A stretch of DNA of 64,000 bases from Pseudooceanicola nitratireducens (GTDB lineage: Bacteria > Pseudomonadota > Alphaproteobacteria > Rhodobacterales > Rhodobacteraceae), in contig NZ_FNZG01000001.1 of the NCBI RefSeq assembly GCF_900109195.1, forward strand, positions 682,001 through 746,000, read 5' to 3'. Positions 8,910 through 16,881 of this stretch are shown in pieces. Numbering within the stretch: the stretch's first letter is position 1; each line of letters starts with the position of its first letter. The notes below the pieces were generated by a model that was not told the DNA's origin, made no database searches, and worked only from the letters and a program-made list of their open reading frames with translations. The position numbers were made by a program, and so were the translations under genes.

Positions 8910-9390
8910 GCGAGGCGTCACCCCCTTGCGCACAGGCAGTTTGCGGGAAGCCTTCATCTCTTTGAGCGACAGGTCGGAGCGGATACTGGTCACGCCAGGC
9001 AAGCATCGCAGTGTGCCGTTGACGATGGTGCCAAAGTCGCCCAGATCGCGTGCAACTACGGGTAGCGGGAAACGCCCTCGCCAATTGTGTCGAGGCAGGC
9101 AAAAATCTTGAACGTCGCCTTGCTTGTGCGTTGGAATTCGGCTGTGGCCGTCTGATCAGGCTCTGAGCAGTTTGATTGACCGAAGGCTATGACCCCGAGA
9201 CCCAAATTTCTACGATTGAGCCGGGCCTGATACCCCCCAATACCGCCAGCCCTTTCCGGTTTCCCGGGCCGCCGCCGATACGGTGTCTCTCTCACCTTCA
9301 GGCGCTCGGCGCATTTCGCGTTGGTCATACGCCCGTCGCGTTGATGCAGTGAAAGAATACGGGCGTCACCTGTGACGATACCGAAGACGG
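8910..9390 (-). pseudogene. Lrp/AsnC-family regulator, frameshifted remnant
   Basis: Read on the minus strand, the DNA encodes DARILSLHQRDGRMTNAKCAERL, then a degenerate PERAGGIGGYQARLNRRNLGLGVIAF, and ends that frame at a TAG near 9056. Shifting frame there gives VVARDLGDFGTIVNGTLRCLPGVTSIRSDLSLKEMKASRKLPV, the classic end of the Lrp ligand-binding domain. The order and spacing match a full ~150-residue Lrp protein, but at least one frameshift is needed, no clear start codon is seen, and the 3' end reads on past the usual C-terminus. I therefore call it a dead gene. Limits are approximate. It accounts for most of the 8839-9516 gap. Confidence 0.72.
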
Positions 9391-9516
9391 AGAGAGTCTT
9401 CGCAGCATCGTTGCAGGTGGCGGTGGCTGCTCAAAATTCTCACTTGAGGCGGCGGAAATGCCGTTCCGATCTTCAGCACACCGGGCGCAACAAGGAATTC
9501 CCGGCCTCAACAAAGT

Positions 9517-10164
9517 CTACCATTGGGTGGACAGGGCGATCCAGATGCCTGCAAACATCAGCGCCCCGCCGATGTTCACCCATTTGTGCCAGACGGCATA
9601 CCGGTAAGGCATGGATTTCCGGGCGTAGAACACCGTTCCGACAACATAGGCGGCGGACCCGGCCAGGATGCACCACAATGTCGCAACAGGCAGGTGGGTC
9701 AGGTCCGGCAGGGCGCTCAGCCCGATGGCACCCAGCCCAAGGTAGGATGCCGTTGACCAGCGTGATTTCACCGTCTCGTTCGTGATCTTGTTCCGGACCG
9801 CCAGGACCGTCAGCCCCCAGCAGATCCACAGCAGGGCCATGGTCCATGTCGTGCCTGCCAAAACGAAAAACGGTGTGAACGTGCCCGAAATGCTGGGGTA
9901 GATCGCGGCGTGATCAATGCGCCGCAACAGTTTGCGACGGTGGTGCCAGGTGGAAAAGTGATAGGCGAGGGATGCCAGGTTGGAGGCCAGCGCGCAAAGC
10001 ACGTAGACCAGGACGGCAAGAACCAGCATGGGGTCGAGGCCGAGGATCGACTTGTAAACAAGCAATCCTCCGGCCGTCAGGATCGCCACAAATCCGATTG
10101 CATGGACGGCAAGGTCGGCATGGCGGTGCGAATGGACCGGGCTTGGAAATGTCGTGTCTGTCAT
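9517..10164 (-). CDS. Hemolysin III / PAQR-family membrane protein
   Basis: This 215-residue protein has seven predicted membrane segments, beginning HADLAVHAIGFVAILTAG. Family marks are SLAYHF near the second helix, RRIDHAAIYPSISGTFTPF, and a C-terminal HKWVNIGGALMFAGIWIAL. These histidines correspond to the PAQR metal site. Bacterial relatives (TrhA/YqfA) affect membrane energy or fluidity homeostasis; the hemolysin name is historical. I chose the ATG at 10164, as the upstream in-frame extension adds 24 unusual residues. It stands alone between a pseudogene and the demethylase operon. Confidence 0.85.
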   Translation of the reverse strand: MTDTTFPSPVHSHRHADLAVHAIGFVAILTAGGLLVYKSILGLDPMLVLAVLVYVLCALASNLASLAYHFSTWHHRRKLLRRIDHAAIYPSISGTFTPFFVLAGTTWTMALLWICWGLTVLAVRNKITNETVKSRWSTASYLGLGAIGLSALPDLTHLPVATLWCILAGSAAYVVGTVFYARKSMPYRYAVWHKWVNIGGALMFAGIWIALSTQW

Positions 10165-10585
10165 CTTGGTTCCGGGGCAGAGTTTGACATGCGCTACACC
10201 CGGTCGCGCGGAATATCCATTGTTTCGACGCGTCACATCCTGGGGCTGAGACAGTTGACCGCGCTGTTCTGCGGGTTTGTCAGAACCTTTCTGCGCCCCG
10301 CCGTCTTGCGGGGCACGTGCACGTTAACAAAGCCCTGGGCAAGAGAGCAGTGACTTGGTTCCTTGACCCTGCAACCGGTGGGCAGGGCCCAGCTTGGCTG
10401 AAGGGCGGGGGCGTTGTCGAGGTCACCAAGGAAGTTGCAACCGGGCGCGCAGGTGCACGAAGGCGACAAGGCGTCAGCTGCGGAATGCCCCGCGCCTGGT
10501 CCAGTCGTTGGTGAAAAGCGGGCGGGCAGCGCACATGCCTGTGCTGCGCCCGCCTTGCCAGAGAGGCCACCGCGGACACAGCACC
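10165..10585. other. Non-coding gap between hemolysin III gene and demethylase operon
   Basis: I find no convincing gene here. The left part should hold the leftward promoter of the hemolysin III gene, though I see no clear -35/-10 pair. A 7-bp GCCCCGC/GCGGGGC hairpin lies near 10297-10316. The right part holds the terminator-like hairpin described separately. Confidence 0.5.
10511..10554 (-). terminator. Rho-independent terminator of the demethylase operon
   Basis: On the minus strand, GGCGGGCGCAGC and GCTGCCCGCC pair as a GC-rich stem with a two-base bulge and a 12-base loop. The stem is followed within a few bases by TTTT. It lies about 30 bases beyond the stop of the last gene of the leftward operon, a normal place for a terminator. 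Confidence 0.65.
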
Positions 10586-12640
10586 TTACATGGGGGCCAC
10601 CAGCCGCAGCGCGTCGTAGATCGCGGCATGCGTGTTCCGCGCCGATACCGCATCGCCGATGCGGAACAGCTGGAACCTGCCTTCGGGATTGCGAACCAGG
10701 GTCTGGGGGCGGATGTCGATGAACGCCGCCTGGTCGATCGCGCCGCCGTTCAGGGACGAAGGCCGCAGGTCATGATACAGGTCATCCAGCGGCATCGTGC
10801 CATAGTTCACGACGATCTGGTCATAATCCGCCTGAGTCAGCCGGTCCGAATAGTCGGTCCCAATCAGGGCGCGCAGGCGGTTGCCCTCTTTCTGCACGCC
10901 GCGCAGGCGTCGGGTGACGGTAAAGGTGACCTCATCGCGTTGCAGGCTGCGCATGTAGGGCACCAGGTTCATCGCCATGACCTCGGGCGCGAAGGTGCGG
11001 TCGGGGGTCATGATCTCGACGGTGCAGCCGGCGGCCACGGCCATCTCGGCGGCCTGCAGCCCGCTGTGATCGCCCGCCTCGTCGTAGATCAGCAGGGATC
11101 CGGCGGGTTTCACGTCACCCGACAGAATATCCCAGGCCGAAACGACGTGATCGGGCGTGTCGCCTTCGTACAGCGTGGTGTTGGCCATGCCGCCGGTCGC
11201 GATGATGACGACATCGGGGTTTTCGGCCAGTACGTCCGCTTCCTCGGCATAGAGGTTATAGCGCAGGTCGACGCCGGCGGCTTCGCATTGCGCGACCCGC
11301 CAGTCGATGATCTGCATCATCTCGGCCCGGCGTTTCGAACGCGCGGTCAGAAGGATCTGGCCGCCGGCGCGGTTGGCGGCCTCGAAGAGGGTAACGTCAT
11401 GGCCGCGCGCCCCCGCGACGCGGGCGGCCTCGAGCCCGGCGGGGCCGGCCCCGACCACGACGAACTTGCGGCGGTCGGGCGCGGGGGTGATGGCGTGGGG
11501 CAGCGCAAGTTCCCGGCCCGTGGCGGGGTTGTGGATGCACAGCGCCTCGCCCCCCTGGTAGATCCGGTCCAGGCAGTAATTGGCCCCCACGCAGGGGCGG
11601 ATGTCGTGTTCGCGGCCCTGCTGGATCTTTTGCACGATATGGGGGTCCGCCATATGGGCGCGGGTCATGCCGACCATGTCCAGTAGCCCCGAGGCGATGG
11701 CGTGCCGCGCGGTGGCGACATCCTGGATCTTGGCGGCGTGGAAGGTCGGCATGCCGGTCGCGCGCCGGACCTCTCCGGCGAAATCCAGATGCGGGGCCGA
11801 GGGCATGCCCTGGATCGGGATCACGTCCGTCATGGCGGGATCGGTATGGATCCGGCCGCGGATGACGTTCAGGAAATCGACCTGGCCCGTGTCGCGCAGC
11901 AGCTTGGAAATCGCGATGCCTTCTTCGGCGGTGATGCCGCCGGCCTGGGTTTCATCCGCAGTATAGCGGATGCCGACGATGAATTCGGGGCCGACCCGTT
12001 TGCGCACAGCGTCCAGCACATCGGTGGTGAACCGCAGCCGGTTTTCCAGCGTATCCGCGCCGTAAGGCCCGGCCAGCTTGTTGGAGAGGGGGGACCAGAA
12101 CTGGTCCATCAGGTGCCCGTAGGCCTGGATCTCGATCCCGTCCATGCCACCGGCCTGCATCCTTTCGGCGGCGGTGGCATAATCGTCGATCACCCGTTCG
12201 ATATCCCAGTCTTCCATCATCTTGGGAAAGGCGCGGTGTGCCGGTTCGCGGTCCGGCCCGGCCGAGATCGACGGCAGCCAGTCGCCCTTGTTCCAGTTGG
12301 TGCGACGGCCCAGGTGCGTCAGCTGGATCATCGCCGCGCAGCCGTGTTCGTGCAGCGCATCGGTCAGCTCGCGGATCCAGGGCACGACCTCGTCCCGGTA
12401 GGCGAGGATATTGTTGAAGACCGGCGGGCTGTCGCGGCTGACGGCGGCCGAGCCCGCGGTCATGGCCAGCGCCACGCCGCCCTTTGCGCGTTCCTCGTGA
12501 TAGCGGCGGTAGCGGGCCTTGGGCATCCCGTCCTCGGGGTAGGCGGGTTCGTGGCTGGTGGTCATCACCCGGTTCTTCAGCGTCAGGTGCTTGAGGGTAT
12601 AGGGCTGAAGCAGCGGGTCGGTGGTGGCAAAGTCTTTCAT
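10586..12640 (-). CDS. TMADH/DgcA-family FMN-FAD N-demethylase
   Basis: This 684-residue enzyme has an N-terminal old-yellow-enzyme TIM barrel (LLQPYTLKHLTLKNRVMTTSHEPAY, later GIEIQAYGHLMDQFWSPLSN) that binds FMN. A cysteine cluster (RPCVGANYC plus LC 12 residues later) and a C-terminal FAD/NAD domain (VVVGAGPAGLEAARVAGARGH) follow. Family members remove N-methyl groups from dimethylglycine (DgcA), N-methylproline or trimethylamine. The Fe-S motif lacks the second cysteine of TMADH (Ala instead). I take ATG 12640 over GTG 12649. As the last gene of the operon it probably acts on the product of the Rieske enzyme. No DgcB-like partner is present. Confidence 0.88.
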   Translation of the reverse strand: MKDFATTDPLLQPYTLKHLTLKNRVMTTSHEPAYPEDGMPKARYRRYHEERAKGGVALAMTAGSAAVSRDSPPVFNNILAYRDEVVPWIRELTDALHEHGCAAMIQLTHLGRRTNWNKGDWLPSISAGPDREPAHRAFPKMMEDWDIERVIDDYATAAERMQAGGMDGIEIQAYGHLMDQFWSPLSNKLAGPYGADTLENRLRFTTDVLDAVRKRVGPEFIVGIRYTADETQAGGITAEEGIAISKLLRDTGQVDFLNVIRGRIHTDPAMTDVIPIQGMPSAPHLDFAGEVRRATGMPTFHAAKIQDVATARHAIASGLLDMVGMTRAHMADPHIVQKIQQGREHDIRPCVGANYCLDRIYQGGEALCIHNPATGRELALPHAITPAPDRRKFVVVGAGPAGLEAARVAGARGHDVTLFEAANRAGGQILLTARSKRRAEMMQIIDWRVAQCEAAGVDLRYNLYAEEADVLAENPDVVIIATGGMANTTLYEGDTPDHVVSAWDILSGDVKPAGSLLIYDEAGDHSGLQAAEMAVAAGCTVEIMTPDRTFAPEVMAMNLVPYMRSLQRDEVTFTVTRRLRGVQKEGNRLRALIGTDYSDRLTQADYDQIVVNYGTMPLDDLYHDLRPSSLNGGAIDQAAFIDIRPQTLVRNPEGRFQLFRIGDAVSARNTHAAIYDALRLVAPM

Positions 12641-12664
12641 GGCGGGCACTTTCTTCGGCGCGGT

Positions 12665-13717
12665 TCAGCAATCAAGGATGATGTCGGTCAGCGGGCGGCT
12701 GACGCAAGGCAGGATGAAGCCGCGGTCGATCTCGCGCTGGCGGATGCCGCCTTCGTGGGCCATGACGACCTCTCCTGCGTGTTTGAACGTCTTGCAGGTG
12801 CCGCACATGCCGCGCGCGCAGGACGAGGGCAGGGGCAGCCCCGCCTGTTTCAGCGCCGCAAGGATCGTGGTGGTTTCCGCGCATTCGAACGACTTGCCCG
12901 TGCGCGCGAAGGTCACCGTGCGGATCACCGCGTCGCCGCCGGCCAGGGCCTCGGGCGGGGGGGCGGAGAAATCGAAGCTTTCCTCGCCATAGCTGTCGTC
13001 GGGCACGCCGGCGGCCTGCGCGGCGGCGCGCACCATCTCCATGAAGGGCTGCGGGCCGCAGCACAGCACCGTGCGCGCGGCAAGATCGGGGATGACGCGC
13101 ATCACCAGATCGGCATCGGGGCGCAGTCCGCCGGGGCCGCGCGTGATCGTGGGCAGATGCACGAAGCGCGGCAGGCGGCGGGCCAGCCCGTCAAGCTCGG
13201 CCAGGGCGACAAGGTCCTGCGGTGTCGAGACGACCTGCATCAGCACGACATCCAGATCCAGCCCCCGGTCGGCGGCCGTGCGCAGGATCGACAGCATGGG
13301 CGTCACGCCGCTTCCGGCCGCGATCAGCGCATAGGCCGACCCCTGCCAGGTGGCCGGGCCGAACCGCCCCGAGGGCCCCAGGGCTTCGATCTCGGCCCCC
13401 GGCACCAGCGTCTCGTGAAGCCGTTGCGCCCCCGCGCCCGCCTGGCGTTTCACCGTGATCTCGATCCCGCCGTCGCGCGCGGCCGAAGAGGCGATGGTAT
13501 AGCACCTTTCGACGCGGCCGTCGGGGGTGTCGATGCGGAAGGTCATGAACTGTCCGGGCGCATGTTCGATCCGGCTTCCGTCCTGCGGCACCAGGAAGAA
13601 GCTGCGCATCTCGGGTGTTTCGTCCCACGCCGCGCGGCAGATAAGCGTGCCCCATCGATCCGGGGCGAACCGCCGCCGCCGCCGTGCGCCCCAATCTGCA
13701 AGATCCACTTCGGTCAT
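12665..13717 (-). CDS. Ferredoxin-NAD(P)H reductase component of the Rieske oxygenase (GbcB/Stc3-like)
   Basis: This 350-residue reductase passes electrons from NAD(P)H through FAD and a plant-type 2Fe-2S centre to the oxygenase encoded just upstream. The order is FAD domain (APGQFMTFRIDTPDG, RCYTIASSA), NAD domain (ALIAAGSGVTPMLSILRTAADRG, CCGPQPFMEMV) and C-terminal ferredoxin domain with CARGMCGTC plus a later LPC. The ATG at 13717 overlaps the oxygenase stop (ATGA); an upstream reading would start inside that gene. Domain order and length match GbcB of glycine betaine monooxygenase and the stachydrine demethylase reductase. Confidence 0.93.
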   Translation of the reverse strand: MTEVDLADWGARRRRRFAPDRWGTLICRAAWDETPEMRSFFLVPQDGSRIEHAPGQFMTFRIDTPDGRVERCYTIASSAARDGGIEITVKRQAGAGAQRLHETLVPGAEIEALGPSGRFGPATWQGSAYALIAAGSGVTPMLSILRTAADRGLDLDVVLMQVVSTPQDLVALAELDGLARRLPRFVHLPTITRGPGGLRPDADLVMRVIPDLAARTVLCCGPQPFMEMVRAAAQAAGVPDDSYGEESFDFSAPPPEALAGGDAVIRTVTFARTGKSFECAETTTILAALKQAGLPLPSSCARGMCGTCKTFKHAGEVVMAHEGGIRQREIDRGFILPCVSRPLTDIILDC

Positions 13718-14985
13718 GTCGCGTATCCGTTTGCCTGCATCCGCGCGACGTACCAGCCGGCGAATTCGTCCAGCGCCCGTTCGGTGTAGGGCGAATAGGG
13801 GCCGGGCCGATACCCGGGCGACGATACCCCGCGATGCGCCAGCCCGACCAGGTGCGCGTCTTCGGCGTTGGTCGTCTTCCAGACCGTGGTCAGCGTTTCG
13901 AGGTCGTAATCCTCGCCCTCCACGGCTTCGGCATGGACCAGCCACTTGGTGCGGACCAGCGTGCGGTCCGGGGCCAGCGGAAAGGCCGTCACGATGACCG
14001 CGTGATCGGACATGACGTGGTTCCAGGAGTTGATCCCCCACAGGTGCACATCGCCCATCCAGGGCCGGTCGGCCCCCTGGCCCAGGGGGATCTGCACGGC
14101 GGCGCGGGTGTCGAGGGTCTGGCTTTCGCCCAGCCCCGCGATGATCAGCCGCTGCGTGCGGAAATTGGTGGGCCAGCCGACGGTATGTTCCACCGCCTCG
14201 AAGGGCAGCCCTTCGTCGCGCCAGTACGTTTCATAGCTGGCATAGGCATCCAGCAGGGCGTTGGCCTCGGCCTTTTCGGTTTCGGTCAGCCCCTCGGGGT
14301 CATAACCGAAATCGGCGGCATGGAAGGACAGGCTCAGCTGCGGATGGTTGGAGGCGCAATGATAACATTCGCGGTTGTTCTCCATCGTCAGCTTCCAGTT
14401 CCCCTCTTCGATCAGGTCCTGTTCAAAGGCGACCCGGGCGTTGCGCAGGTCATAGGGCGCCAGGCGCGGTTCCATGATGGTGGCCAGCTGGTCGATGTCC
14501 TCGGGCGGATCCTCGGCCAGGCAGGCGTAAAGGATCCCGCCGATGTCCCGCAGGGCCACGGGTTTCAGGTGATGCAGCGACCGGTCGAAATCCACGCCCA
14601 TGTGCGGGGCCAGCGCCAGCGCCCCGTCCAGGTCATAGGTCCACTGGTGATAGGGGCAGACCAGCTTGCCGACCACCGACCGGCCCGGCGGCACCAGGCG
14701 CGCGCCGCGATGCGCGCACACGTTGTGGAAGGCCCGCAGCCGGTCGTCGTCGTCGCGCAGGATCACGATCGACACCGGCCCGATGTCGATGGCCATGACA
14801 TCGCCTGCTTCGGGCACGTCGCAGGTCACGCCCACGGCGATCCAGTGCCGCCCGAAGATCGCGTCGCAATCCGCCTGCCAGACCGCCGGCGACGTGTAGA
14901 GCGCCGCGGGAAGGCTGTGGCCGGGACGGCGGGACGCCAGCAGCGTGGCGATGTCTTTGGTGTCGGCGGTACCATGATCCAGCAT
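13714..14985 (-). CDS. Rieske oxygenase, quaternary-amine N-demethylase (GbcA/Stc2-like)
   Basis: This 423-residue alpha-type oxygenase has a Rieske 2Fe-2S motif (CAHRG then CPYHQW, residues about 90-115) and a mononuclear iron site around WKLTMENNRECYHCASNHP. The N-terminus LLASRRPGHSLPAALYTSPAVWQADCDAIFGRHW is typical of the glycine betaine/stachydrine/carnitine branch, not aromatic dioxygenases. It should hydroxylate an N-methyl group and release formaldehyde. ATG 14985 has a perfect AAGGAGG. With its reductase and a DgcA-like enzyme it forms a stepwise demethylation route. The substrate (glycine betaine or stachydrine) is not decided by sequence; a betA at the window end slightly favours betaine. 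Confidence 0.9.
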   Translation of the reverse strand: MLDHGTADTKDIATLLASRRPGHSLPAALYTSPAVWQADCDAIFGRHWIAVGVTCDVPEAGDVMAIDIGPVSIVILRDDDDRLRAFHNVCAHRGARLVPPGRSVVGKLVCPYHQWTYDLDGALALAPHMGVDFDRSLHHLKPVALRDIGGILYACLAEDPPEDIDQLATIMEPRLAPYDLRNARVAFEQDLIEEGNWKLTMENNRECYHCASNHPQLSLSFHAADFGYDPEGLTETEKAEANALLDAYASYETYWRDEGLPFEAVEHTVGWPTNFRTQRLIIAGLGESQTLDTRAAVQIPLGQGADRPWMGDVHLWGINSWNHVMSDHAVIVTAFPLAPDRTLVRTKWLVHAEAVEGEDYDLETLTTVWKTTNAEDAHLVGLAHRGVSSPGYRPGPYSPYTERALDEFAGWYVARMQANGYAT

Positions 14986-15094
14986 TATGCCTCCTTGGCG
15001 TGCGGGCCGTCGTAGCGGGGGAGATCCTGGCGCGCATGCTGCGCTTGACAGGGAAAAGCGACAACCGCACAAATGAACCTCAATCCATACGCTC

Positions 15095-15115
15095 AGATTA
15101 TGTATCTGACGTCAG
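15095..15115. promoter_or_regulatory. Candidate LysR operator between Rieske gene and lysR
   Basis: Two overlapping palindromes sit in the 145-bp divergent region: AGATTATGTATCT (AGAT-N5-ATCT, 15095-15107) and CTGACGTCAG (15106-15115, perfect). Divergent LysR-target regions usually hold such sites, so this is a reasonable binding site for the regulator starting 16 bases downstream. Confidence 0.4.
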
Positions 15116-15130
15116 TAGCCCGGGGGTTCC

Positions 15131-16039
15131 TTGTCCCATCCCATCCGACGCAGCGTGCCATCCCTGACCGCGCTTGTGGCCTTCGAGGCGGCAGGCCGGC
15201 GCGAAAGCTTCACCCAGGCCGCGGCCGAGCTTGGGGTAAGCCAGGCCGCCGTCAGCCGTCAGATCGCCGCGCTCGAGGCGGACCTGGGGCTGGCGCTGTT
15301 CGAACGGGCAAACCGGCGGGTGCGTCTGACCGTCGGCGGCAAGGCGCTGCATGATGCGGTGAAGGGCGGGTTCGACGGCATCGCCGACACCATCGCCGAG
15401 CTGCGCACAACCCACATCGACCTGACCGTCAGCGTGTCGGTGGCCTTTGCGCATTTCCGTCTTCTGCCGATCCTGTCGTCGTTCCGGGCGACGGCCCCGC
15501 AGATCGGCGTGCGCGTCATTTCCGAAGATGACTGGCGCGCGCCGCTGGACCGGACGATCGACATGGCCATCCGCTATGGCCGGCCGCCCTTCGACGGCAT
15601 GACCATCGTCGGGTCGCTGAAGGAAACGATCGTGCCCGTCTGCGCGCCCGAGATCGCGTCGCGGCTGAAGGGCGTGTCGATTGATGAGCTGATCCGGCAG
15701 GCCGAGGTCGCGCTGATCGAAAGCGAAGCCCCGGAGCCCAGCTGGCTGAACTGGTCGCAATGGCTGTCGCAGATTGGCGCGGCCAAGCACGTGGTCCGCG
15801 CCGGGCTGAACTTTACCAGCTATTCGGACGCGGCCTATGCGGCGATGGCGGGGCAGGGCGTCATGCTGGGGTGGACCGGCCTGCTGGAACGCCCGCTTGC
15901 CGATGGCCGCCTGGTCGAGCTGGACCTGCCCCGCCTGGTCCCCGAGGAACGCCAGTATGCGGTCGTGCCCAAGCGGGGGCGCCCATCACATGCGGTGGAC
16001 GCCTTTGTGCGCTGGTTCAGCGAGGACGCGTTTCGATAG
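15131..16039 (+). CDS. LysR-family regulator, GcvA-like
   Basis: This 302-residue regulator has an N-terminal winged helix (LTALVAFEAAGRRESFTQAAAELGVSQAAVSRQIAALEADLGLALFER) and a periplasmic-binding-like effector domain. The opening RRSVPSLTALVAFEAA and the C-terminal AVDAFVRWF are GcvA-like. The start is taken as TTG 15131; GTG 15155 is an alternative eight codons in. It is transcribed away from the Rieske operon and very likely activates it in response to the methylated amine or a product. Confidence 0.9.
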   Translation: MSHPIRRSVPSLTALVAFEAAGRRESFTQAAAELGVSQAAVSRQIAALEADLGLALFERANRRVRLTVGGKALHDAVKGGFDGIADTIAELRTTHIDLTVSVSVAFAHFRLLPILSSFRATAPQIGVRVISEDDWRAPLDRTIDMAIRYGRPPFDGMTIVGSLKETIVPVCAPEIASRLKGVSIDELIRQAEVALIESEAPEPSWLNWSQWLSQIGAAKHVVRAGLNFTSYSDAAYAAMAGQGVMLGWTGLLERPLADGRLVELDLPRLVPEERQYAVVPKRGRPSHAVDAFVRWFSEDAFR

Positions 16040-16119
16040 GGTTGGCAGGTAATCGGTGGCCGTCAGCCCCCTTGGTCCCTTTCGTCAGCCCCTTGATAGG
16101 TCCCGTCAGGCACGGCCTC

Positions 16120-16881
16120 TCACCCCGCCGCGATCGCGGCCCGCAGCGCACGGACGCGGTCGGCGTTTGATGAAGCCAGGCTGCCGTCCGCATGCCACAG
16201 CGAATTTTCAAAGCCCACGCGCAGCTTGCCGCCGCGGCGGTGCGCCTCGACCAGGCAGTCGGTTTCGCCGGCACCGAAGGCGCAGACCATCCAGTCGGGC
16301 GTCAGCCCCGTGCCCGCCAGCCAGTCTGTGAAAGGATCCAGATCGGCGGGGAATGAATTCTGATCTTTGGCATAGCGCCCCAGCACAAAGATCAGCTGAA
16401 GCCCGGGATCCTCGATCAGCGGGCGGGGCAGCACCTGCATCAGCAGATCACAGTCCTCAAGGCCATAGAGGATATGCTGGATGGCGATGCCCCGGTCCGC
16501 GCAGGTCTGGTAGAAGGCGCGCGCGGTCTCGATCCCGTCGCGCGTCAGTTCCGCGACCGAGGCCGAGACCAGCGCAGCCCCGCTGTTCAACGCGATGTCG
16601 CGCTGCGTGGCGGCGTCATAGATCCCGACGGCCTCGGTCGTGATCTGGACCTGCATGTCCGGCAGGTCCTGCCGCAGCCGGTCCAGCGCGGCGCGATAGC
16701 CCGCCGCGTCCAGCAGGTGCCCGCCGCCGGCGTCGCGCAGGTGCAGGTGCAGCCCGTCGGCCCCGGCCTCGGCGCAGGCGCGGGCCTCGGTCACGATCTC
16801 GTCCAGGGTGATCGGCAGGGCGGGGTGGTCGGATTTCTGGCGGCGGGCCCCCGTGGGGGCGACCATGAGGTGGGGCAGCAT
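16120..16881 (-). CDS. Beta-keto acid cleavage enzyme (BKACE, DUF849)
   Basis: This 253-residue TIM-barrel protein belongs to a Zn-dependent family that condenses a beta-keto acid with acetyl-CoA, giving acetoacetate or its CoA ester plus a new acyl product. Visible marks are the zinc pair in GLHLHLRD, QITTEAVG, and the C-terminal RVGFENSLW. It is shorter than the best-studied members (about 275-310). The ATG at 16881 shares its first base with the stop of the aminotransferase gene (TGATG). The neighbour could supply the keto acid by transamination. The substrate is unknown. Confidence 0.9.
   Translation of the reverse strand: MLPHLMVAPTGARRQKSDHPALPITLDEIVTEARACAEAGADGLHLHLRDAGGGHLLDAAGYRAALDRLRQDLPDMQVQITTEAVGIYDAATQRDIALNSGAALVSASVAELTRDGIETARAFYQTCADRGIAIQHILYGLEDCDLLMQVLPRPLIEDPGLQLIFVLGRYAKDQNSFPADLDPFTDWLAGTGLTPDWMVCAFGAGETDCLVEAHRRGGKLRVGFENSLWHADGSLASSNADRVRALRAAIAAG

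Noticed and set aside
11702-13789. 695-codon plus-strand frame across the demethylase operon
   Set aside because: It is antisense to two clear enzymes (DgcA-like and ferredoxin reductase), has His/Arg/Gly-rich low-complexity sequence and no recognisable motif.
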